From the NCBI RefSeq assembly GCF_002706425.1, contig NZ_CP017713.1:1302001-1366000 (forward strand): DNA of 64,000 bases. The letters run 5' to 3'. How positions within the stretch are numbered: position 1 is the stretch's first letter; each line of letters starts with the position of its first letter. The stretch is from Loigolactobacillus coryniformis subsp. coryniformis KCTC 3167 = DSM 20001. Its GTDB lineage: Bacteria; Bacillota; Bacilli; Lactobacillales; Lactobacillaceae. The notes beneath the pieces are model-generated. The model saw only the letters and a list, made by a program, of their open reading frames with translations, made no database searches and was not told the origin of the DNA. Below, piece by piece: positions 37,176 to 47,817 of this stretch. Made by a program: the position numbers and the translations under genes.

Positions 37176-37903
37176 TGCGCAAACTTAAAGAATTGAAAAC
37201 CGGCAAGGCCAAACGACTTTATACTACCGATGACCCAACCGTTTTGTGGGTCGAATACTTAGATCAAGCCACTGCACTTAATGGCAAACGCAAGGAACAA
37301 ATTACTGCTAAAGGTGCGCTGAACAACCAGATCGACTGTTTAATTTTTGATTACTTAATGGCCAATCAGATTCCGACTGATTTTATTCGCCAAGTTTCGG
37401 CGACAGAACAATTGATCCATCCCGTTAAAATGATCCCCTTGGAAGTCGTTGTCCGCAATCTGGCTTCTGGTAGCTTCCAACGCAAGTTTGCCACCGACTA
37501 TTTACAGCCGCTAACTAAGCCGCTGATTGAGTTCTTTTACAAATCGGATCAGCTGGACGATCCTTTCATGAATGATGCGCAAGCCGAAGTTTTAGGTATC
37601 GCGACCGCTGATGAACTAGCTGCGATTAAACAATTAGCTTTGCGAATCAATCAGTTGTTGCAAGCGCGGTTTGCGCAAGCTGAGTTGACCTTAGTTGATT
37701 TTAAGATCGAAGTCGGTTATTTAGAGGGTCAATTGGTGTTGGCAGATGAAATTTCACCGGATTCGTGTCGGCTAGTCGATGCGACAACGCAAGCCTCGTT
37801 GGATAAGGACGTTTTCCGCAAACACACGGGTGATTTGACCACGGTTTATCAAGAAGTGTTGACGCGTTTGCAAAACTCGGAGGTGGCTCATGTATCGCGC
37901 TAA
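37175..37903 (+). CDS. purC: Phosphoribosylaminoimidazole-succinocarboxamide synthase (SAICAR synthetase)
   Basis: Joins aspartate to CAIR. The sequence begins with the family start KELKTGKAKRLYTTDDP (~residues 4-20), followed by FNGKRKEQI-like LNGKRKEQITAKGALNN and the signature LVLADEISPDSCRLVD (~188-203). 242 aa. ATG 37175 follows GGGAGG. Overlaps purS by 14 bases. Confidence 0.97.
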   Translation: MRKLKELKTGKAKRLYTTDDPTVLWVEYLDQATALNGKRKEQITAKGALNNQIDCLIFDYLMANQIPTDFIRQVSATEQLIHPVKMIPLEVVVRNLASGSFQRKFATDYLQPLTKPLIEFFYKSDQLDDPFMNDAQAEVLGIATADELAAIKQLALRINQLLQARFAQAELTLVDFKIEVGYLEGQLVLADEISPDSCRLVDATTQASLDKDVFRKHTGDLTTVYQEVLTRLQNSEVAHVSR

Positions 37904-38135
37904 AGTTTATGTGACCTATAAAGATTCGATCCTCGATCCTCAGGCCGAAGCAGTTAAAACCGCTTTGCACCAATTGGATTTTTCTGAATTGCAACAACTG
38001 ACTTGTGGTAAATATTTTGAATTAGTTTTAGCTACATCGAAAGAAAAAGCAGCGGCCGCGGTGGAACAGATGTGTCAAAAGTTACTAGCTAATGTGAATA
38101 TGGAAAGCTATCGTTACGAATTGGAGGCTTGCTAA
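37890..38135 (+). CDS. purS: Phosphoribosylformylglycinamidine synthase subunit PurS
   Basis: Small dimeric subunit that bridges PurL and PurQ in the three-component FGAM synthase of Gram-positives. 81 aa with the family start [20 protein letters not shown] and the C-terminal [22 protein letters not shown] lies within the end of purC. The gap to purQ is two bases, so the three FGAM synthase subunits are made in equal measure. Confidence 0.96.
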   Translation: MYRAKVYVTYKDSILDPQAEAVKTALHQLDFSELQQLTCGKYFELVLATSKEKAAAAVEQMCQKLLANVNMESYRYELEAC

Positions 38136-38137
38136 AA

Positions 38138-38818
38138 ATGAAGTTTGCCGTGGTTCAATTTCCGGGCTCAAATTGTGATCAAGACTTAGTAGCCGCTTTA
38201 CGCGATGTCTTTCAGCAACAGGCCGTTTTAGTCGATTATCGAACCGTCGATCTAACTGATTATGCGGCAGTTTTGTTACCTGGTGGTTTTTCGTATGGCG
38301 ACTATCTGCGTGGTGGGGCGATCGCCCGTTTTGCCCCAATCATGACTGCGGTGCGTGAGTTTGCCGCTGCTGGCGGGCTAGTGATCGGTATCTGCAATGG
38401 CTTCCAGATTTTGACCGAAGCTGGCTTATTGCCAGGCGTTTTGCAGCAAAATCACAGCGCCAACTTTATCTGTCAACCGGCGGCTTTAACCGTTGTCAAC
38501 AATCAAACCAGCTTCACCAACGCTTACCAGCCGCAACAGCCGATCACTTTACCGATTGCTCACGGTGAAGGTAATTACTACTGTGATGCGGCAACGTTGG
38601 CGGCGCTCAAAGCACACCAGCAAATTGTGTTTACTTATCAGGACAATCCTAATGGCAGTGTCGCTGATATTGCCGGTATCACCAATCGCGCCGGCAATGT
38701 TTTAGGCATGATGCCCCATCCCGAACGGGCGGTGGAGGCACTTTTAGGTAGCGAAGACGGCCGCGGTGTTTTTCAAAGTATGTTGCAAACATTAACGAAA
38801 AAGGTGGTGCCAGCATGA
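38138..38818 (+). CDS. purQ: Phosphoribosylformylglycinamidine synthase, glutaminase subunit PurQ
   Basis: Class I glutamine amidotransferase supplying ammonia to PurL. The oxyanion/nucleophile region is [19 protein letters not shown] (Cys ~86), the catalytic His/Glu are in MMPHPERA (~residues 193-200), and [12 protein letters not shown] starts the protein. 226 aa. ATG 38138, with GGAGG in the purS end; overlaps purL by four bases (ATGA). Confidence 0.96.
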   Translation: MKFAVVQFPGSNCDQDLVAALRDVFQQQAVLVDYRTVDLTDYAAVLLPGGFSYGDYLRGGAIARFAPIMTAVREFAAAGGLVIGICNGFQILTEAGLLPGVLQQNHSANFICQPAALTVVNNQTSFTNAYQPQQPITLPIAHGEGNYYCDAATLAALKAHQQIVFTYQDNPNGSVADIAGITNRAGNVLGMMPHPERAVEALLGSEDGRGVFQSMLQTLTKKVVPA

Positions 38819-41013
38819 TCGAGCAAACAGCGACAGCAATTGAAGCTAGCGGGTTATACGAACAATGGGGCTTGACCAGTGCTGAATATCAACGGATCCA
38901 AGAATTGCTCGGCCGTTTGCCTAATTTCACTGAAACTGGCTTGTTTGCGGCAATGTGGAGTGAACATTGTGCCTATAAAAATTCTAAACCGTTACTGAAA
39001 CAATTTCCGACTAGTGGGCAACGGATTTTGCAGGGCCCCGGTGAAGGTGCTGGCATCATCGATATTGGTGACGGTCAGGCAGTGGTTTTTAAAGCTGAAA
39101 GTCATAACCACCCCACAGCCGTTGAACCTTATCAGGGGGCAGCGACTGGTGTTGGCGGTATTATTCGCGATATTTTTTCAATGGGCGCACAGCCGATCGC
39201 GCTGCTAGACAGTCTGCGTTTTGGCGAATTAACTGATGCGCATACCCGCTTTTTACTACAGGAAACTGTCGCAGGTATTGGCGGTTATGGTAATTGTATC
39301 GGCATTCCGACGGTTGGCGGTGAGTTGGCGTTTGATGATGCTTATGCGGCCAATCCAGTTATGAACGCAATGTGCGTTGGGTTGTTGGACACCACGATGC
39401 AGCAAAAAGGTCAAGCCGCCGGCGCCAGTAACTTGATTTATTACGTTGGCGCTAAAACTGGCCGCGACGGCATTCAAGGGGCAATTTTTGCTTCGGCGGA
39501 ATTTAATGATGCGGTTGAAGCTGATCGTTCCGCGGTTCAAGTTGGCGATCCCTTTATGGAAAAGCGATTAATGGACGCTTGTTTGGAATTGATCCGCGAA
39601 CACCCGGAAGCAGTCGTCGGCATTCAAGATATGGGCGCTGCTGGCTTGGTCTCATCTTCAGCCGAAATGGGTGCCAAAGCGGACTACGGCATGACTTTGA
39701 ATTTAGATGCGGTGCCGCAGCGGGAAACGGGTATGATTCCTTATGAATTAATGTTGTCGGAATCGCAAGAGCGGATGTTGCTCTGTGTTGCTAAAGATCA
39801 AGGGGCGGTGGTCGAAGCAGTGTTTGCCCGCTATGAACTGGATGCGGTACAGATCGGTGAAGTGACGGCAGCTAAACAATATCAGTTGTATGCTCATGGT
39901 GAAAAAGTGGCTGACGTACCGATCAAAGCGTTAGTCGATGAGGCGCCAGTTTATCAGCGGCCGCAACGAATCCCTGCACGGTTATTGACGGCTGACCCAC
40001 AACAGTATCAGCCCCAGTTCACCAGCGCAACAGCCGTTTTGACAAAGCTGTTGCAACAACCAACGCTGGCTTCCAAGCAAGCCATTTATCGCAGTTACGA
40101 TACTCAAGTTAAAACCAATACTGTCGTGGCACCAGGCTCGGATGCCGCCGTAATTAGAATTCGCGGTGGGCGTAAAGCTTTGGCAATGACTACTGACGGT
40201 AACGGACGCTACTTATATTTAAATCCAGAAATCGGCGGCCAAATTGCGGTTTGCGAGGCGGCGCGCAATATTGTGGCTAGTGGCGGTGTTCCGCTGGGTA
40301 TCACCGACTGTCTTAATTTCGGTAGTCCCGAAGAACCGGAAAGTTTTTATGAATTGGCACAAGCCACTAAAGGGATGAGCACGGCCTGCAAAGCTTTAGC
40401 AACGCCGGTGATCTCTGGTAACGTGTCGTTGTACAACGAATCTAACGGCACAGCGATCTACCCAACGCCGATGGTCGGCATGGTTGGTTTGATCACAGAC
40501 CTTGCTTTGATCACGACCCAAGATTTCAAGCAAGCGGGGGACGTGATTTTCTTAGTCGGCCAAACTCATTCTGATTTTAATGGCAGTGAATTACAAAAAA
40601 TGCTGACTGGGAATATTAGTGGCGCGTTATTTGATTTTGATCTAGCCACGGAAATTGCCCATCAACAATTGGTTCAGCAAGCGATTCGGGCAGGTCTCGT
40701 TAGTGGTGCGCATGATCTAGCGGAAGGTGGCTTAGCGGTCGGTTTAGCGGAATGCTGCTTTGGTCAGCAATTAGGCGCCAGCGTTGACGTAGCCATGCCC
40801 GCTAGCTGGCTATTTGCCGAAACGCAGTCACGCTTTATTATCACCGTGCCCGCAGCGCAAGCAGCAGCTTTCAGTCAAATGGCCGGCGAACAGGCACAAC
40901 AGATTGGCACGGTCACAGCAGCGACTGACCTAGTTATCAAAACAAATACAGAAACCTTGACATTGGATATCGTCACCAGCAAACAGCAGTGGGAAGGAGC
41001 ATTAGCATGGTAA
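38815..41013 (+). CDS. purL: Phosphoribosylformylglycinamidine synthase subunit PurL
   Basis: ATP-dependent synthetase subunit of FGAM synthase. Small (Gram-positive) form of 732 aa with two AIRS-like halves: [15 protein letters not shown] (~residues 43-57), [21 protein letters not shown] (~88), [37 protein letters not shown] (~265), and the second-half NVSLYNES and [16 protein letters not shown]. Overlaps purF by 7 bases. Frame intact. Confidence 0.97.
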   Translation: MIEQTATAIEASGLYEQWGLTSAEYQRIQELLGRLPNFTETGLFAAMWSEHCAYKNSKPLLKQFPTSGQRILQGPGEGAGIIDIGDGQAVVFKAESHNHPTAVEPYQGAATGVGGIIRDIFSMGAQPIALLDSLRFGELTDAHTRFLLQETVAGIGGYGNCIGIPTVGGELAFDDAYAANPVMNAMCVGLLDTTMQQKGQAAGASNLIYYVGAKTGRDGIQGAIFASAEFNDAVEADRSAVQVGDPFMEKRLMDACLELIREHPEAVVGIQDMGAAGLVSSSAEMGAKADYGMTLNLDAVPQRETGMIPYELMLSESQERMLLCVAKDQGAVVEAVFARYELDAVQIGEVTAAKQYQLYAHGEKVADVPIKALVDEAPVYQRPQRIPARLLTADPQQYQPQFTSATAVLTKLLQQPTLASKQAIYRSYDTQVKTNTVVAPGSDAAVIRIRGGRKALAMTTDGNGRYLYLNPEIGGQIAVCEAARNIVASGGVPLGITDCLNFGSPEEPESFYELAQATKGMSTACKALATPVISGNVSLYNESNGTAIYPTPMVGMVGLITDLALITTQDFKQAGDVIFLVGQTHSDFNGSELQKMLTGNISGALFDFDLATEIAHQQLVQQAIRAGLVSGAHDLAEGGLAVGLAECCFGQQLGASVDVAMPASWLFAETQSRFIITVPAAQAAAFSQMAGEQAQQIGTVTAATDLVIKTNTETLTLDIVTSKQQWEGALAW

Positions 41014-42434
41014 GTGAGGTCAAAAGTCTCAATGAAGAATGCGGAGTATTTGGTATTTGGGGCGATGCGCAAGCGGCCGAGCTCACTTATTTTGGCTTAC
41101 ATGCGTTGCAACATCGCGGTCAAGAAGGCGCCGGCATCGTCGCCAATGAGCAGGGACATTTAAGCGGTGAGAAAGGTTTAGGTTTGTTGACGGAAGTTTT
41201 TGACCATCCGGATAAATTAGCCCATTTAACTGGTAACGCGGCTATCGGCCATGTCCGTTACGCCACGGCGGGCAGTGCCGGGATCGAAAATATCCAGCCA
41301 CTATTATTTAATTTTAACCAGCAACAAGTGGCCTTGGCGCACAATGGCAATTTGACTAACGCGGTCAGTTTGCGGGCGACGTTAGAGGCAGCCGGCGCCA
41401 TTTTCCACGCTAACTCCGATACCGAAGTGTTGATGCATTTGATCCAGCGGCAAACCGCCGCGACGTTTGAACAGCGCTTAAAAGCCAGCCTGCGCCAAAT
41501 CAAAGGTGGCTTTGCGTACTTAGTCCTGACCAACGATGCCTTGTACGCCGCACTAGATCCCAATGGCTTTCGACCGTTAGCGCTAGGCCAGTTAGCAACT
41601 GGAGCTTATGTGGTGGCGAGCGAAACTTGTGCTTTAGATACGGTCAATGCGCGCTTCATCCGCGACGTGCAACCAGGTGAATTGATCAAAATCGACGATC
41701 ACGGTTACCACGTTAATTCCTATACCACCGACACACAGCTAGCCGTTTGTTCGATGGAATTCATCTATTTTGCCCGGCCTGATTCAACGATTTATGGTGT
41801 CAATGTGCATCAAGCGCGCGAACGTATGGGCCAACTTTTGGCTAAAGAACAGCCGGTGGACGCCGATATCGTCGTCGGGGTACCGAATTCTTCTTTGTCG
41901 GCGGCTAATGGTTACGCGGCGGCCAGTGGTATTCCTTACGAAATGGGTTTGATCAAAAATCAATACAGCCAACGTACCTTCATTCAGCCAACCCAGCGCT
42001 TACGTGAGCAAGGTGTGCGGATGAAGTTATCAGCGGTGACGGCAGTGGTCAAAGGTAAGAAAGTTGCCTTAGTCGATGATTCGCTAGTGCGGGGGACGAC
42101 TAGTAATTATATTGTGCGCCTTTTAAAAGAAGCGGGCGCCACCGCGGTTCATTTGCTGATCGCCTCGCCGCCATTGCGCTATCCCTGCTTTTACGGTATC
42201 GACATTGAAAACACCCGTGAGTTGTTGGCGGCTAATCTGACCTTACCGCAAATGCAGGCGCAGATCGGTGCTGATTCACTACATTTTCTCAGCGTAGCCG
42301 GCTTGATCGCGGCGATTAATTTAAAAAGCAGCGCGCCGTATTCTGGTTTATGTGTAGCTTACTTTAATGGTGACTATCCGACCCCGCTGTATGATTACGC
42401 CGCAACTTTTGAATTGCCGCAAGTGATGGCTTGA
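41007..42434 (+). CDS. purF: Amidophosphoribosyltransferase
   Basis: Commits PRPP to purine synthesis by transferring ammonia from glutamine. Short propeptide then the N-terminal nucleophile Cys in NEECGVFG (Cys ~12), glutaminase domain (~12-235, [10 protein letters not shown]), and PRTase domain with the PRPP loop [14 protein letters not shown] (~353-366). Bacillus-type Cys residues for an Fe-S cluster may be present in the C-terminal part (YPCFYGID). 475 aa. ATG 41007 follows GGAGC; its N-terminal extension in frame to 40989 lies within purL. Confidence 0.96.
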   Translation: MVSEVKSLNEECGVFGIWGDAQAAELTYFGLHALQHRGQEGAGIVANEQGHLSGEKGLGLLTEVFDHPDKLAHLTGNAAIGHVRYATAGSAGIENIQPLLFNFNQQQVALAHNGNLTNAVSLRATLEAAGAIFHANSDTEVLMHLIQRQTAATFEQRLKASLRQIKGGFAYLVLTNDALYAALDPNGFRPLALGQLATGAYVVASETCALDTVNARFIRDVQPGELIKIDDHGYHVNSYTTDTQLAVCSMEFIYFARPDSTIYGVNVHQARERMGQLLAKEQPVDADIVVGVPNSSLSAANGYAAASGIPYEMGLIKNQYSQRTFIQPTQRLREQGVRMKLSAVTAVVKGKKVALVDDSLVRGTTSNYIVRLLKEAGATAVHLLIASPPLRYPCFYGIDIENTRELLAANLTLPQMQAQIGADSLHFLSVAGLIAAINLKSSAPYSGLCVAYFNGDYPTPLYDYAATFELPQVMA

Positions 42435-42549
42435 AGTTTGGCGGCAAAATTAAACAGTGAGTGTATCGCTAAACGAAGGATACTACTGAGCTAAATTAGT
42501 TGTAAGAGCCAGCCAAATAATTTTCAAATACAGCTTAGGAGGAAACCAA

Positions 42550-43584
42550 ATGAATGCTTACGAGAAGGCGGGCGTTAATATTGCTGCCGGGGAAGCGGTG
42601 GTCACTAATTTGCAGCAACAGATCAAAAAACTAAATTCGGCAAATGTGTTAGGGGGGTTAGGCGCGTTTGGTGGCTTGTATCAATTGCCACCGCGGCAGC
42701 AGCCGGTTTTAGTTGCGGGGACGGATGGTGTTGGCACCAAATTGTTGTTGGCAATCCAAAGTGGACGGCGGACAACGGTGGGCCAGGATCTAGTGGCAAT
42801 GTGCGTCAACGATGTCGTTGCACAAGGGGCACAACCCTTATTTTTCCTGGATTATTTAGCGGTGGCGAAAACCCAACCGCAGGAAGTGGCTGAGCTGATG
42901 CAAGGAATCGTGGCCGGCTGCCAACAAAGCGGGATGGCCTTGTTAGGCGGCGAAACTGCGGAAATGCCAGATATGTACACTGCTGGTCATTATGATCTGG
43001 CTGGTTTTGCCGTTGGTATCGCTGAAAAGGCAGCGTTGCTGACGCCGGAGCAGGTGCAGGCCGGCGATATTTTGCTGGGCTTACCTGCCAGTGGTTTACA
43101 TAGCAATGGCTTTTCGTTGGTGCGCCAATTGTTGTTCAAAACACACGATTATCGTTTTACTGATACCCCTGCTGAATTAGGGGGAGCCAACTTACTGGAT
43201 ACCTTGTTGACGCCGACGCAGATCTATGTTGACGCGTTGCTGCCATTGCTTAAGCAACAGTTGATCGCTGGTGCGGCGCATATTACTGGCGGTGGCTTGC
43301 TGGAAAATGTACCGCGGATGTTGCCGGCTGGATTAACGGCTCAAGTCAACTTAGGTAGTTGGCCGCGCCAGCCGATTTTTGATTGGTTGTGTGCATTAGG
43401 TCAGTTGCAGCAAAATGAGGCGTTCACGACTTTTAACATGGGTCTGGGCATGGTTTTAGCGATCCATCCAACTGATCTAGCTGCCGTGCAACAAATTCTG
43501 ACCGCTCAGCAGCAAGCTTTTTATCAAATTGGTACGGTGCACGCGGGCGCAACTGGTGTGGTATTAGTGGAGGCCGACGCATGA
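42550..43584 (+). CDS. purM: Phosphoribosylformylglycinamidine cyclo-ligase (AIR synthetase)
   Basis: Closes the imidazole ring of FGAM to AIR. Motifs AGTDGVGTKLLLA (~residues 57-69), DLVAMCVNDVVAQGAQPLFFLDYLAV (~77), GGETAEMPDMY (~137) and GLHSNGFSLVR. 344 aa. AGGAGG before ATG 42550. A 115-bp gap after purF is the largest inside the operon; I see no terminator in it and no convincing promoter. Overlaps purN by four bases (ATGA). Confidence 0.97.
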   Translation: MNAYEKAGVNIAAGEAVVTNLQQQIKKLNSANVLGGLGAFGGLYQLPPRQQPVLVAGTDGVGTKLLLAIQSGRRTTVGQDLVAMCVNDVVAQGAQPLFFLDYLAVAKTQPQEVAELMQGIVAGCQQSGMALLGGETAEMPDMYTAGHYDLAGFAVGIAEKAALLTPEQVQAGDILLGLPASGLHSNGFSLVRQLLFKTHDYRFTDTPAELGGANLLDTLLTPTQIYVDALLPLLKQQLIAGAAHITGGGLLENVPRMLPAGLTAQVNLGSWPRQPIFDWLCALGQLQQNEAFTTFNMGLGMVLAIHPTDLAAVQQILTAQQQAFYQIGTVHAGATGVVLVEADA

Positions 43585-44150
43585 AAAAGTTAGCGATCTT
43601 CGCTTCCGGCAATGGTAGTAACTTTGAAGCGTTGGTAACCGGCATTCAGCAGCAAAAATTAGCAGCACAAGTGGTGTTACTAGTGTGTGATCAGCCGACT
43701 GCGCCGGTTATTCAACGGGCGCAACGGTTAAAGATTCCCGTTTGGACCGCGGAATTTAAGCAATTTGCGGATAAAGCAGCTTTTGAAACGACGATCTTGG
43801 CTCAATTACGCCAACATGAGGTGGAATTGATTTTGCTGGCTGGTTATATGCGGATCATTGGTCCCACCTTGCTGCAGGCTTATCCGCAGCGGATCATCAA
43901 TATTCATCCGGCTTTGTTGCCTAAATTTCCTGGCCGTCATGGAATCGAAGATGCGTTTGCCGCTGGCGTGACCGAAACTGGCGTGACGATTCATTACGTT
44001 GATGCTGGCGTTGACAGCGGGCCAATCATTCAGCAGGCTATGGTCCCAGTTAAATCGCAGGACACGCTGGCTAGCTTAAGTCGCCGCATTCATCGAACGG
44101 AGCATCGGCTTTATTTGCAAAGTCTAGTAAAAATATTAGAAGAGAAATAA
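43581..44150 (+). CDS. purN: Phosphoribosylglycinamide formyltransferase
   Basis: Transfers formyl from 10-formyl-THF to [16 protein letters not shown] (~residues 6-18), [29 protein letters not shown] (catalytic Asn-His ~106-108) and the Asp-containing [10 protein letters not shown] (~144). 189 aa. Single THF-dependent enzyme; no purT is present. Four-base overlap with purM. Confidence 0.97.
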   Translation: MKKLAIFASGNGSNFEALVTGIQQQKLAAQVVLLVCDQPTAPVIQRAQRLKIPVWTAEFKQFADKAAFETTILAQLRQHEVELILLAGYMRIIGPTLLQAYPQRIINIHPALLPKFPGRHGIEDAFAAGVTETGVTIHYVDAGVDSGPIIQQAMVPVKSQDTLASLSRRIHRTEHRLYLQSLVKILEEK

Positions 44151-44176
44151 ATGATAGAATAAGGGGCGCATCATTA

Positions 44177-45703
44177 ATGAAAACAGCTTTACTTAGTGTA
44201 TCGGATAAAACAGGATTGGTTGAATTCGCGCAGGGATTAGTCGCACAAGGTTACCGGATCCTTTCGACTGGCGGCACCCAAAAAGTATTGGCAGCGGCTA
44301 ATATTGCCGTTACCCCAGTTGAAGACGTTACCCATTTTCCCGAAATGCTTGACGGTCGGGTAAAAACGCTCCACCCAGCGATCCATGCAGCATTATTAGC
44401 TAAACGCGATGATCCTGAACATATGGCAACGTTGGCACAGCAAAAAATCACGCCGATCGATCTGGTGTGTGTTAATTTGTATCCCTTCAAACAAACTATC
44501 ATGCAGCCGGCGGTCACGGAAGCGGCGGCGATCGAACAGATCGATATTGGTGGGCCCAGCATGTTACGCTCCGCGGCAAAAAACTTTGCCGCAGTGTTGC
44601 CGCTTGTTGATCCAGCCGATTACCAGCCCGTCTTGACTGCATTGGCTGCTGGTGAAGTTGATCAGGCATTCCGGCGGCAATTGGCGACTAAAGTATTCCA
44701 GCACACTGCCAGTTATGATGCGTTGATCGCCGATTATTTGAACACGGAAGAATTTCCGGCAACGTTACCGCTAGCTTACGAGAAGAAACAAGCGTTGCGT
44801 TATGGTGAAAATTCACATCAAAAAGCCGCTTTTTATCAGACGGCGCTTCCGGAACCTTATTCGATTGCGCAGGCACAACAATTACACGGTAAAGAGCTTT
44901 CCTACAACAACATCAAAGACTGTGATGCGGCACTGCGGATCAGCCGTGAGTTCAGCCAACCAGCTGTCGTCGCAGTCAAACACATGAATCCTTGTGGTGT
45001 CGGCTTAGCTGCTGATATTGAAACCGCTTGGGACCGTGCGTTTGCTGCTGATTCGACTTCGATTTTTGGTGGTATCATCGTGTTGAATCGGGAAGTTGAT
45101 GTGGCTACCGCCGAGAAAATGCATCAGCTGTTCTTGGAGATCATCATTGCGCCTAGCTTTACCCCTGATGCGTTTGCTGTTTTGGCGCAAAAGAAAAATC
45201 TACGTTTATTGTCCTTAGATATCAGTGCACCAGAACAAACTGAACTCGAAAGTGTCTCGGTACTGGGCGGTTTGTTGCGCCAAGAGGCCGATCAAGTCCA
45301 TGAAACGGCGGCTGATTTTGAAGTGGTGACTAAGAAACAGCCAACAGCGGCCCAGCTAAAAGCCTTAGAATTTGGTCAGATTATTGTCAAACACGTTAAA
45401 AGTAATGCCATCGTGGTTGCTACCGCGGAACAAACGTTAGGTATCGGTGCGGGGCAAATGAATCGTGTTGGCTCAGTAGAGATCGCTATTCAAGCGGCTA
45501 AAGATAAACCAGGTTATGCCGATGCCATTTTAGCCTCTGACGCCTTTTTCCCAATGGATGATTCAGTCGCGTATGCTGCGGCGCACGGCATTACTGCGAT
45601 CGTGCAACCTGGTGGCAGTATCAAAGATAAAGACTCGATTGCTAAGGCAGATGAATTAGGCGTGGCGATGGTCTTCAGTGGTCGGCGGCATTTCCGGCAT
45701 TAA
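44177..45703 (+). CDS. purH: Bifunctional AICAR transformylase / IMP cyclohydrolase
   Basis: Last two steps to IMP. N-terminal cyclohydrolase domain (~residues 1-190, [41 protein letters not shown]) and transformylase domain (~195-508, [24 protein letters not shown] with the catalytic Lys-His). 508 aa. AAGGGG precedes ATG 44177 by about 10 bases; 26 bases from purN. Confidence 0.97.
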   Translation: MKTALLSVSDKTGLVEFAQGLVAQGYRILSTGGTQKVLAAANIAVTPVEDVTHFPEMLDGRVKTLHPAIHAALLAKRDDPEHMATLAQQKITPIDLVCVNLYPFKQTIMQPAVTEAAAIEQIDIGGPSMLRSAAKNFAAVLPLVDPADYQPVLTALAAGEVDQAFRRQLATKVFQHTASYDALIADYLNTEEFPATLPLAYEKKQALRYGENSHQKAAFYQTALPEPYSIAQAQQLHGKELSYNNIKDCDAALRISREFSQPAVVAVKHMNPCGVGLAADIETAWDRAFAADSTSIFGGIIVLNREVDVATAEKMHQLFLEIIIAPSFTPDAFAVLAQKKNLRLLSLDISAPEQTELESVSVLGGLLRQEADQVHETAADFEVVTKKQPTAAQLKALEFGQIIVKHVKSNAIVVATAEQTLGIGAGQMNRVGSVEIAIQAAKDKPGYADAILASDAFFPMDDSVAYAAAHGITAIVQPGGSIKDKDSIAKADELGVAMVFSGRRHFRH

Positions 45704-45742
45704 GCTGGGCGTTTTTTCAGACACACTCTAAGGAGGGCGATT

Positions 45743-46996
45743 ATGGCTAAAGTTTTAGTTATCGGTAGTGGCGGCCGCGAGCACGCTTTGTGCCGGCAAT
45801 TTTTGTTGAGTCCGCAGGTGACGCAAGTTTACTGTGCCCCTGGCAACGCGGGCATGGTGGCCGATGGCATTCAATTAGTAGCGGCCACTGCTTTTGCGGC
45901 GCTCGCAGACTTTGTCCAGCAACAGCAGATCGACTTGACCTTTGTCGGCCCGGAGATGCCGTTGCAACAAGGGATCGTCGACTATTTTCAAACACGCCAC
46001 TTACTTATTTTTGGCCCAACCCAAGCAGCAGCCGAATTGGAAAGCTCGAAAAGTTTCGCCAAAGCATTGCTGCAAGAACAAGGGATCGCCACCGCCGCTT
46101 ATCAAGAATTCACTGATTACGCAGCGGCTTGGACTTACTTGCAGCAGCAGACATTGCCCCAAGTGATCAAGGCCAACGGTTTAGCTGCCGGCAAAGGGGT
46201 CACCATCGTTAAAAGCTTGGCGCAAGGGCAAAAGGTGTTGCAAGACTTATTGCAGCAACACCAATTTAAAACCACCAGCGTGATCATTGAGGAATTTCTA
46301 GTGGGTGAAGAATTTTCTTGCATGGCGTTTGTCGCCGGTGATCAGATCGTTCCGCTGCCGCTGGCACAGGATCACAAGGCTGTTGGCGCAGGCGATACTG
46401 GCGCGAATACTGGTGGCATGGGCGCCTATAGTCCGTTGCCGCAAATGCCGGCTGACTTAGCCCAACAGGCGTTTGACCAAGTCTTGCGGCCAACGGTCAC
46501 CGGGATGCAACAACGGCAACGTGCCTTTAATGGCATCTTGTATGCTGGTTTGATCTTGACCACCAGCGGCATTAAAGTGATCGAGTTCAACATGCGCTTT
46601 GGCGATCCGGAAACACAGGTCGTCCTACCGCAGCTGACCAGCGATTTTTATCAGTTATTGCAGAATATGTTGGCCGGTAAAAAAGTTCAGCCGACTTGGC
46701 AAACACCGCGGCTTACCTTAGGTGTGGTGGTGGCGGCAGCTGGCTACCCCGGCGCTTATCAACAAGGATTGCCGTTGCCTGACTTAACGCACTTGCCAGC
46801 TGATTTAACGGTTTATTATGCCGGCGTAGCGGTCAGGGAGCAGCACTTAGTCAGCGCTGGTGGCCGCGTATTCCTAGTTGCAACGCAGGCAGCTGATGTC
46901 CGTACCGCGCAGCAAAAAATTTACACCGCCCTTGATCGGTTACCGTTGGCGGACTTTAATTACCGCCACGATATCGGTTGGCATGCCTTGGGCTAA
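45743..46996 (+). CDS. purD: Phosphoribosylamine-glycine ligase (GAR synthetase)
   Basis: ATP-grasp ligase joining glycine to phosphoribosylamine. VIGSGGREHALCRQF (~residues 5-19), FVGPEMPLQQGIVD, VIKANGLAAGKGV (~135-147), the ATP-grasp site VIEFNMRFGDPETQVVLP (~280-297). 417 aa. GGAGGGCG site before ATG 45743. Last gene of the operon; a perfect terminator follows directly. The pur operon lacks only purB for de novo IMP synthesis. Confidence 0.97.
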   Translation: MAKVLVIGSGGREHALCRQFLLSPQVTQVYCAPGNAGMVADGIQLVAATAFAALADFVQQQQIDLTFVGPEMPLQQGIVDYFQTRHLLIFGPTQAAAELESSKSFAKALLQEQGIATAAYQEFTDYAAAWTYLQQQTLPQVIKANGLAAGKGVTIVKSLAQGQKVLQDLLQQHQFKTTSVIIEEFLVGEEFSCMAFVAGDQIVPLPLAQDHKAVGAGDTGANTGGMGAYSPLPQMPADLAQQAFDQVLRPTVTGMQQRQRAFNGILYAGLILTTSGIKVIEFNMRFGDPETQVVLPQLTSDFYQLLQNMLAGKKVQPTWQTPRLTLGVVVAAAGYPGAYQQGLPLPDLTHLPADLTVYYAGVAVREQHLVSAGGRVFLVATQAADVRTAQQKIYTALDRLPLADFNYRHDIGWHALG

Positions 46997-46997
46997 A

Positions 46998-47037
46998 AAA
47001 CGTTAGTCATTCATATTTTGAATGACTAACGTTTTTT
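46998..47037. terminator. Bidirectional terminator after purD
   Basis: AAAACGTTAGTCATTCA-TATTT-TGAATGACTAACGTTTT is a perfect inverted repeat with A and T tracts on both sides. It also overlaps the original stop codon (47036-47038) of the split dehydrogenase gene on the minus strand. Confidence 0.95.
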
Positions 47038-47147
47038 AGTAGCCTAATTTGAGATCAGCTTGATTGACGCTTAACTTGCCAGTTTGGCAAAAGGACTGTA
47101 AATTAGGATAAAAAATAGCAAATAAGGCGTCTTCAACATGATCGACA
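47036..47147 (-). pseudogene. 3' fragment of the IS66-split D-2-hydroxyacid dehydrogenase
   Basis: Reading the minus strand across the IS66 target duplication (47140-47147) in the dehydrogenase frame gives H-VEDALFAIFYPNLQSF-CQTG, continuing to NQADLKLGY and stop at 47036-47038. The N-x-x-D-L-x-x-GY ending is the typical C terminus of this enzyme family. Joining it to the 49422-50265 part without the IS gives an uninterrupted 315-aa protein. Confidence 0.9.
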
Positions 47148-47233
47148 GTAAGCACCAAATAACTGACCGACTATCAAACTAACTAAATTCAAGTTATGAT
47201 TACCTCATCAAATAATTGGTGAGGTGATTTTTA

Positions 47234-47410
47234 TTGGCAAAACCCGATATTGTACAAATTAAAATGGATCAGTCTGAACCACAACCACGCGCAATAACCA
47301 AAGCGCTTCAAATTAAAGTTGGGACAAATAAATCAGTAATCGTCTACAACCGGATCAATAACTATATTTTAGAAGCAATTTTAAAGGCGGTGTTCACCGA
47401 TGATCATTGA
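47234..47410 (+). CDS. IS66 small accessory protein (TnpA position)
   Basis: 58-aa protein starting at TTG 47234 after GAGGTG; residues include AKPDIVQIKMDQSEPQPRAI and a helical C-terminal half. It occupies the tnpA slot of the IS66 element and overlaps tnpB by 11 bases. It is shorter than proteobacterial TnpA and similarity to it cannot be confirmed by eye; the call rests on position and on clear coding features. Confidence 0.7.
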   Translation: MAKPDIVQIKMDQSEPQPRAITKALQIKVGTNKSVIVYNRINNYILEAILKAVFTDDH

Positions 47411-47753
47411 TCAACGGCAAATTCGCCAAGTCTATTTAGTGTGCGGTAAAACGGATCTTCGCCGCGGCATCGACGGTTTAGCCGGCGTTGTCCAGGATCA
47501 ATTTGAATTGGATCCTTATAATCAGGCGCTCTATTTATTCTGTGGTACTAGGAAAGACCGCTTTAAGGCGCTCTACTGGGACGGTGATGGCTTTTTATTA
47601 CTTTACAAACGAATTGAAAATGGGCGGTTACAGTGGCCGACTAATCAGAATGCGTTACGCAAACTGAATGCCAAACAATTGCGGCGATTACTCAGCGGTT
47701 GGTCGTTAGACGCCACTATTCATAAAACATGTCCACCTGGACATGAAAAATAA
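47400..47753 (+). CDS. tnpB: IS66 accessory protein TnpB
   Basis: 117 aa with the IS66 Orf2 signature: VYLVCGKTDLRRGIDGLAG (~residues 11-29), LYLFCGTRKDRFKALYWDGD (~43-62) and GFLLLYKRIENGRLQWP. Required with TnpC for transposition in IS66 systems; biochemical role unclear. The palindrome CATGTCCA-CC-TGGACATG (47728-47745) spans the end of the gene and may regulate the downstream tnpC. Confidence 0.95.
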   Translation: MIIDQRQIRQVYLVCGKTDLRRGIDGLAGVVQDQFELDPYNQALYLFCGTRKDRFKALYWDGDGFLLLYKRIENGRLQWPTNQNALRKLNAKQLRRLLSGWSLDATIHKTCPPGHEK

Positions 47754-47817
47754 CTATTCAAGCTAAAGGAGACGTGGTAAACTCAATTCATAAAATACGG
47801 ACTGAGTAGGTGGGCTA

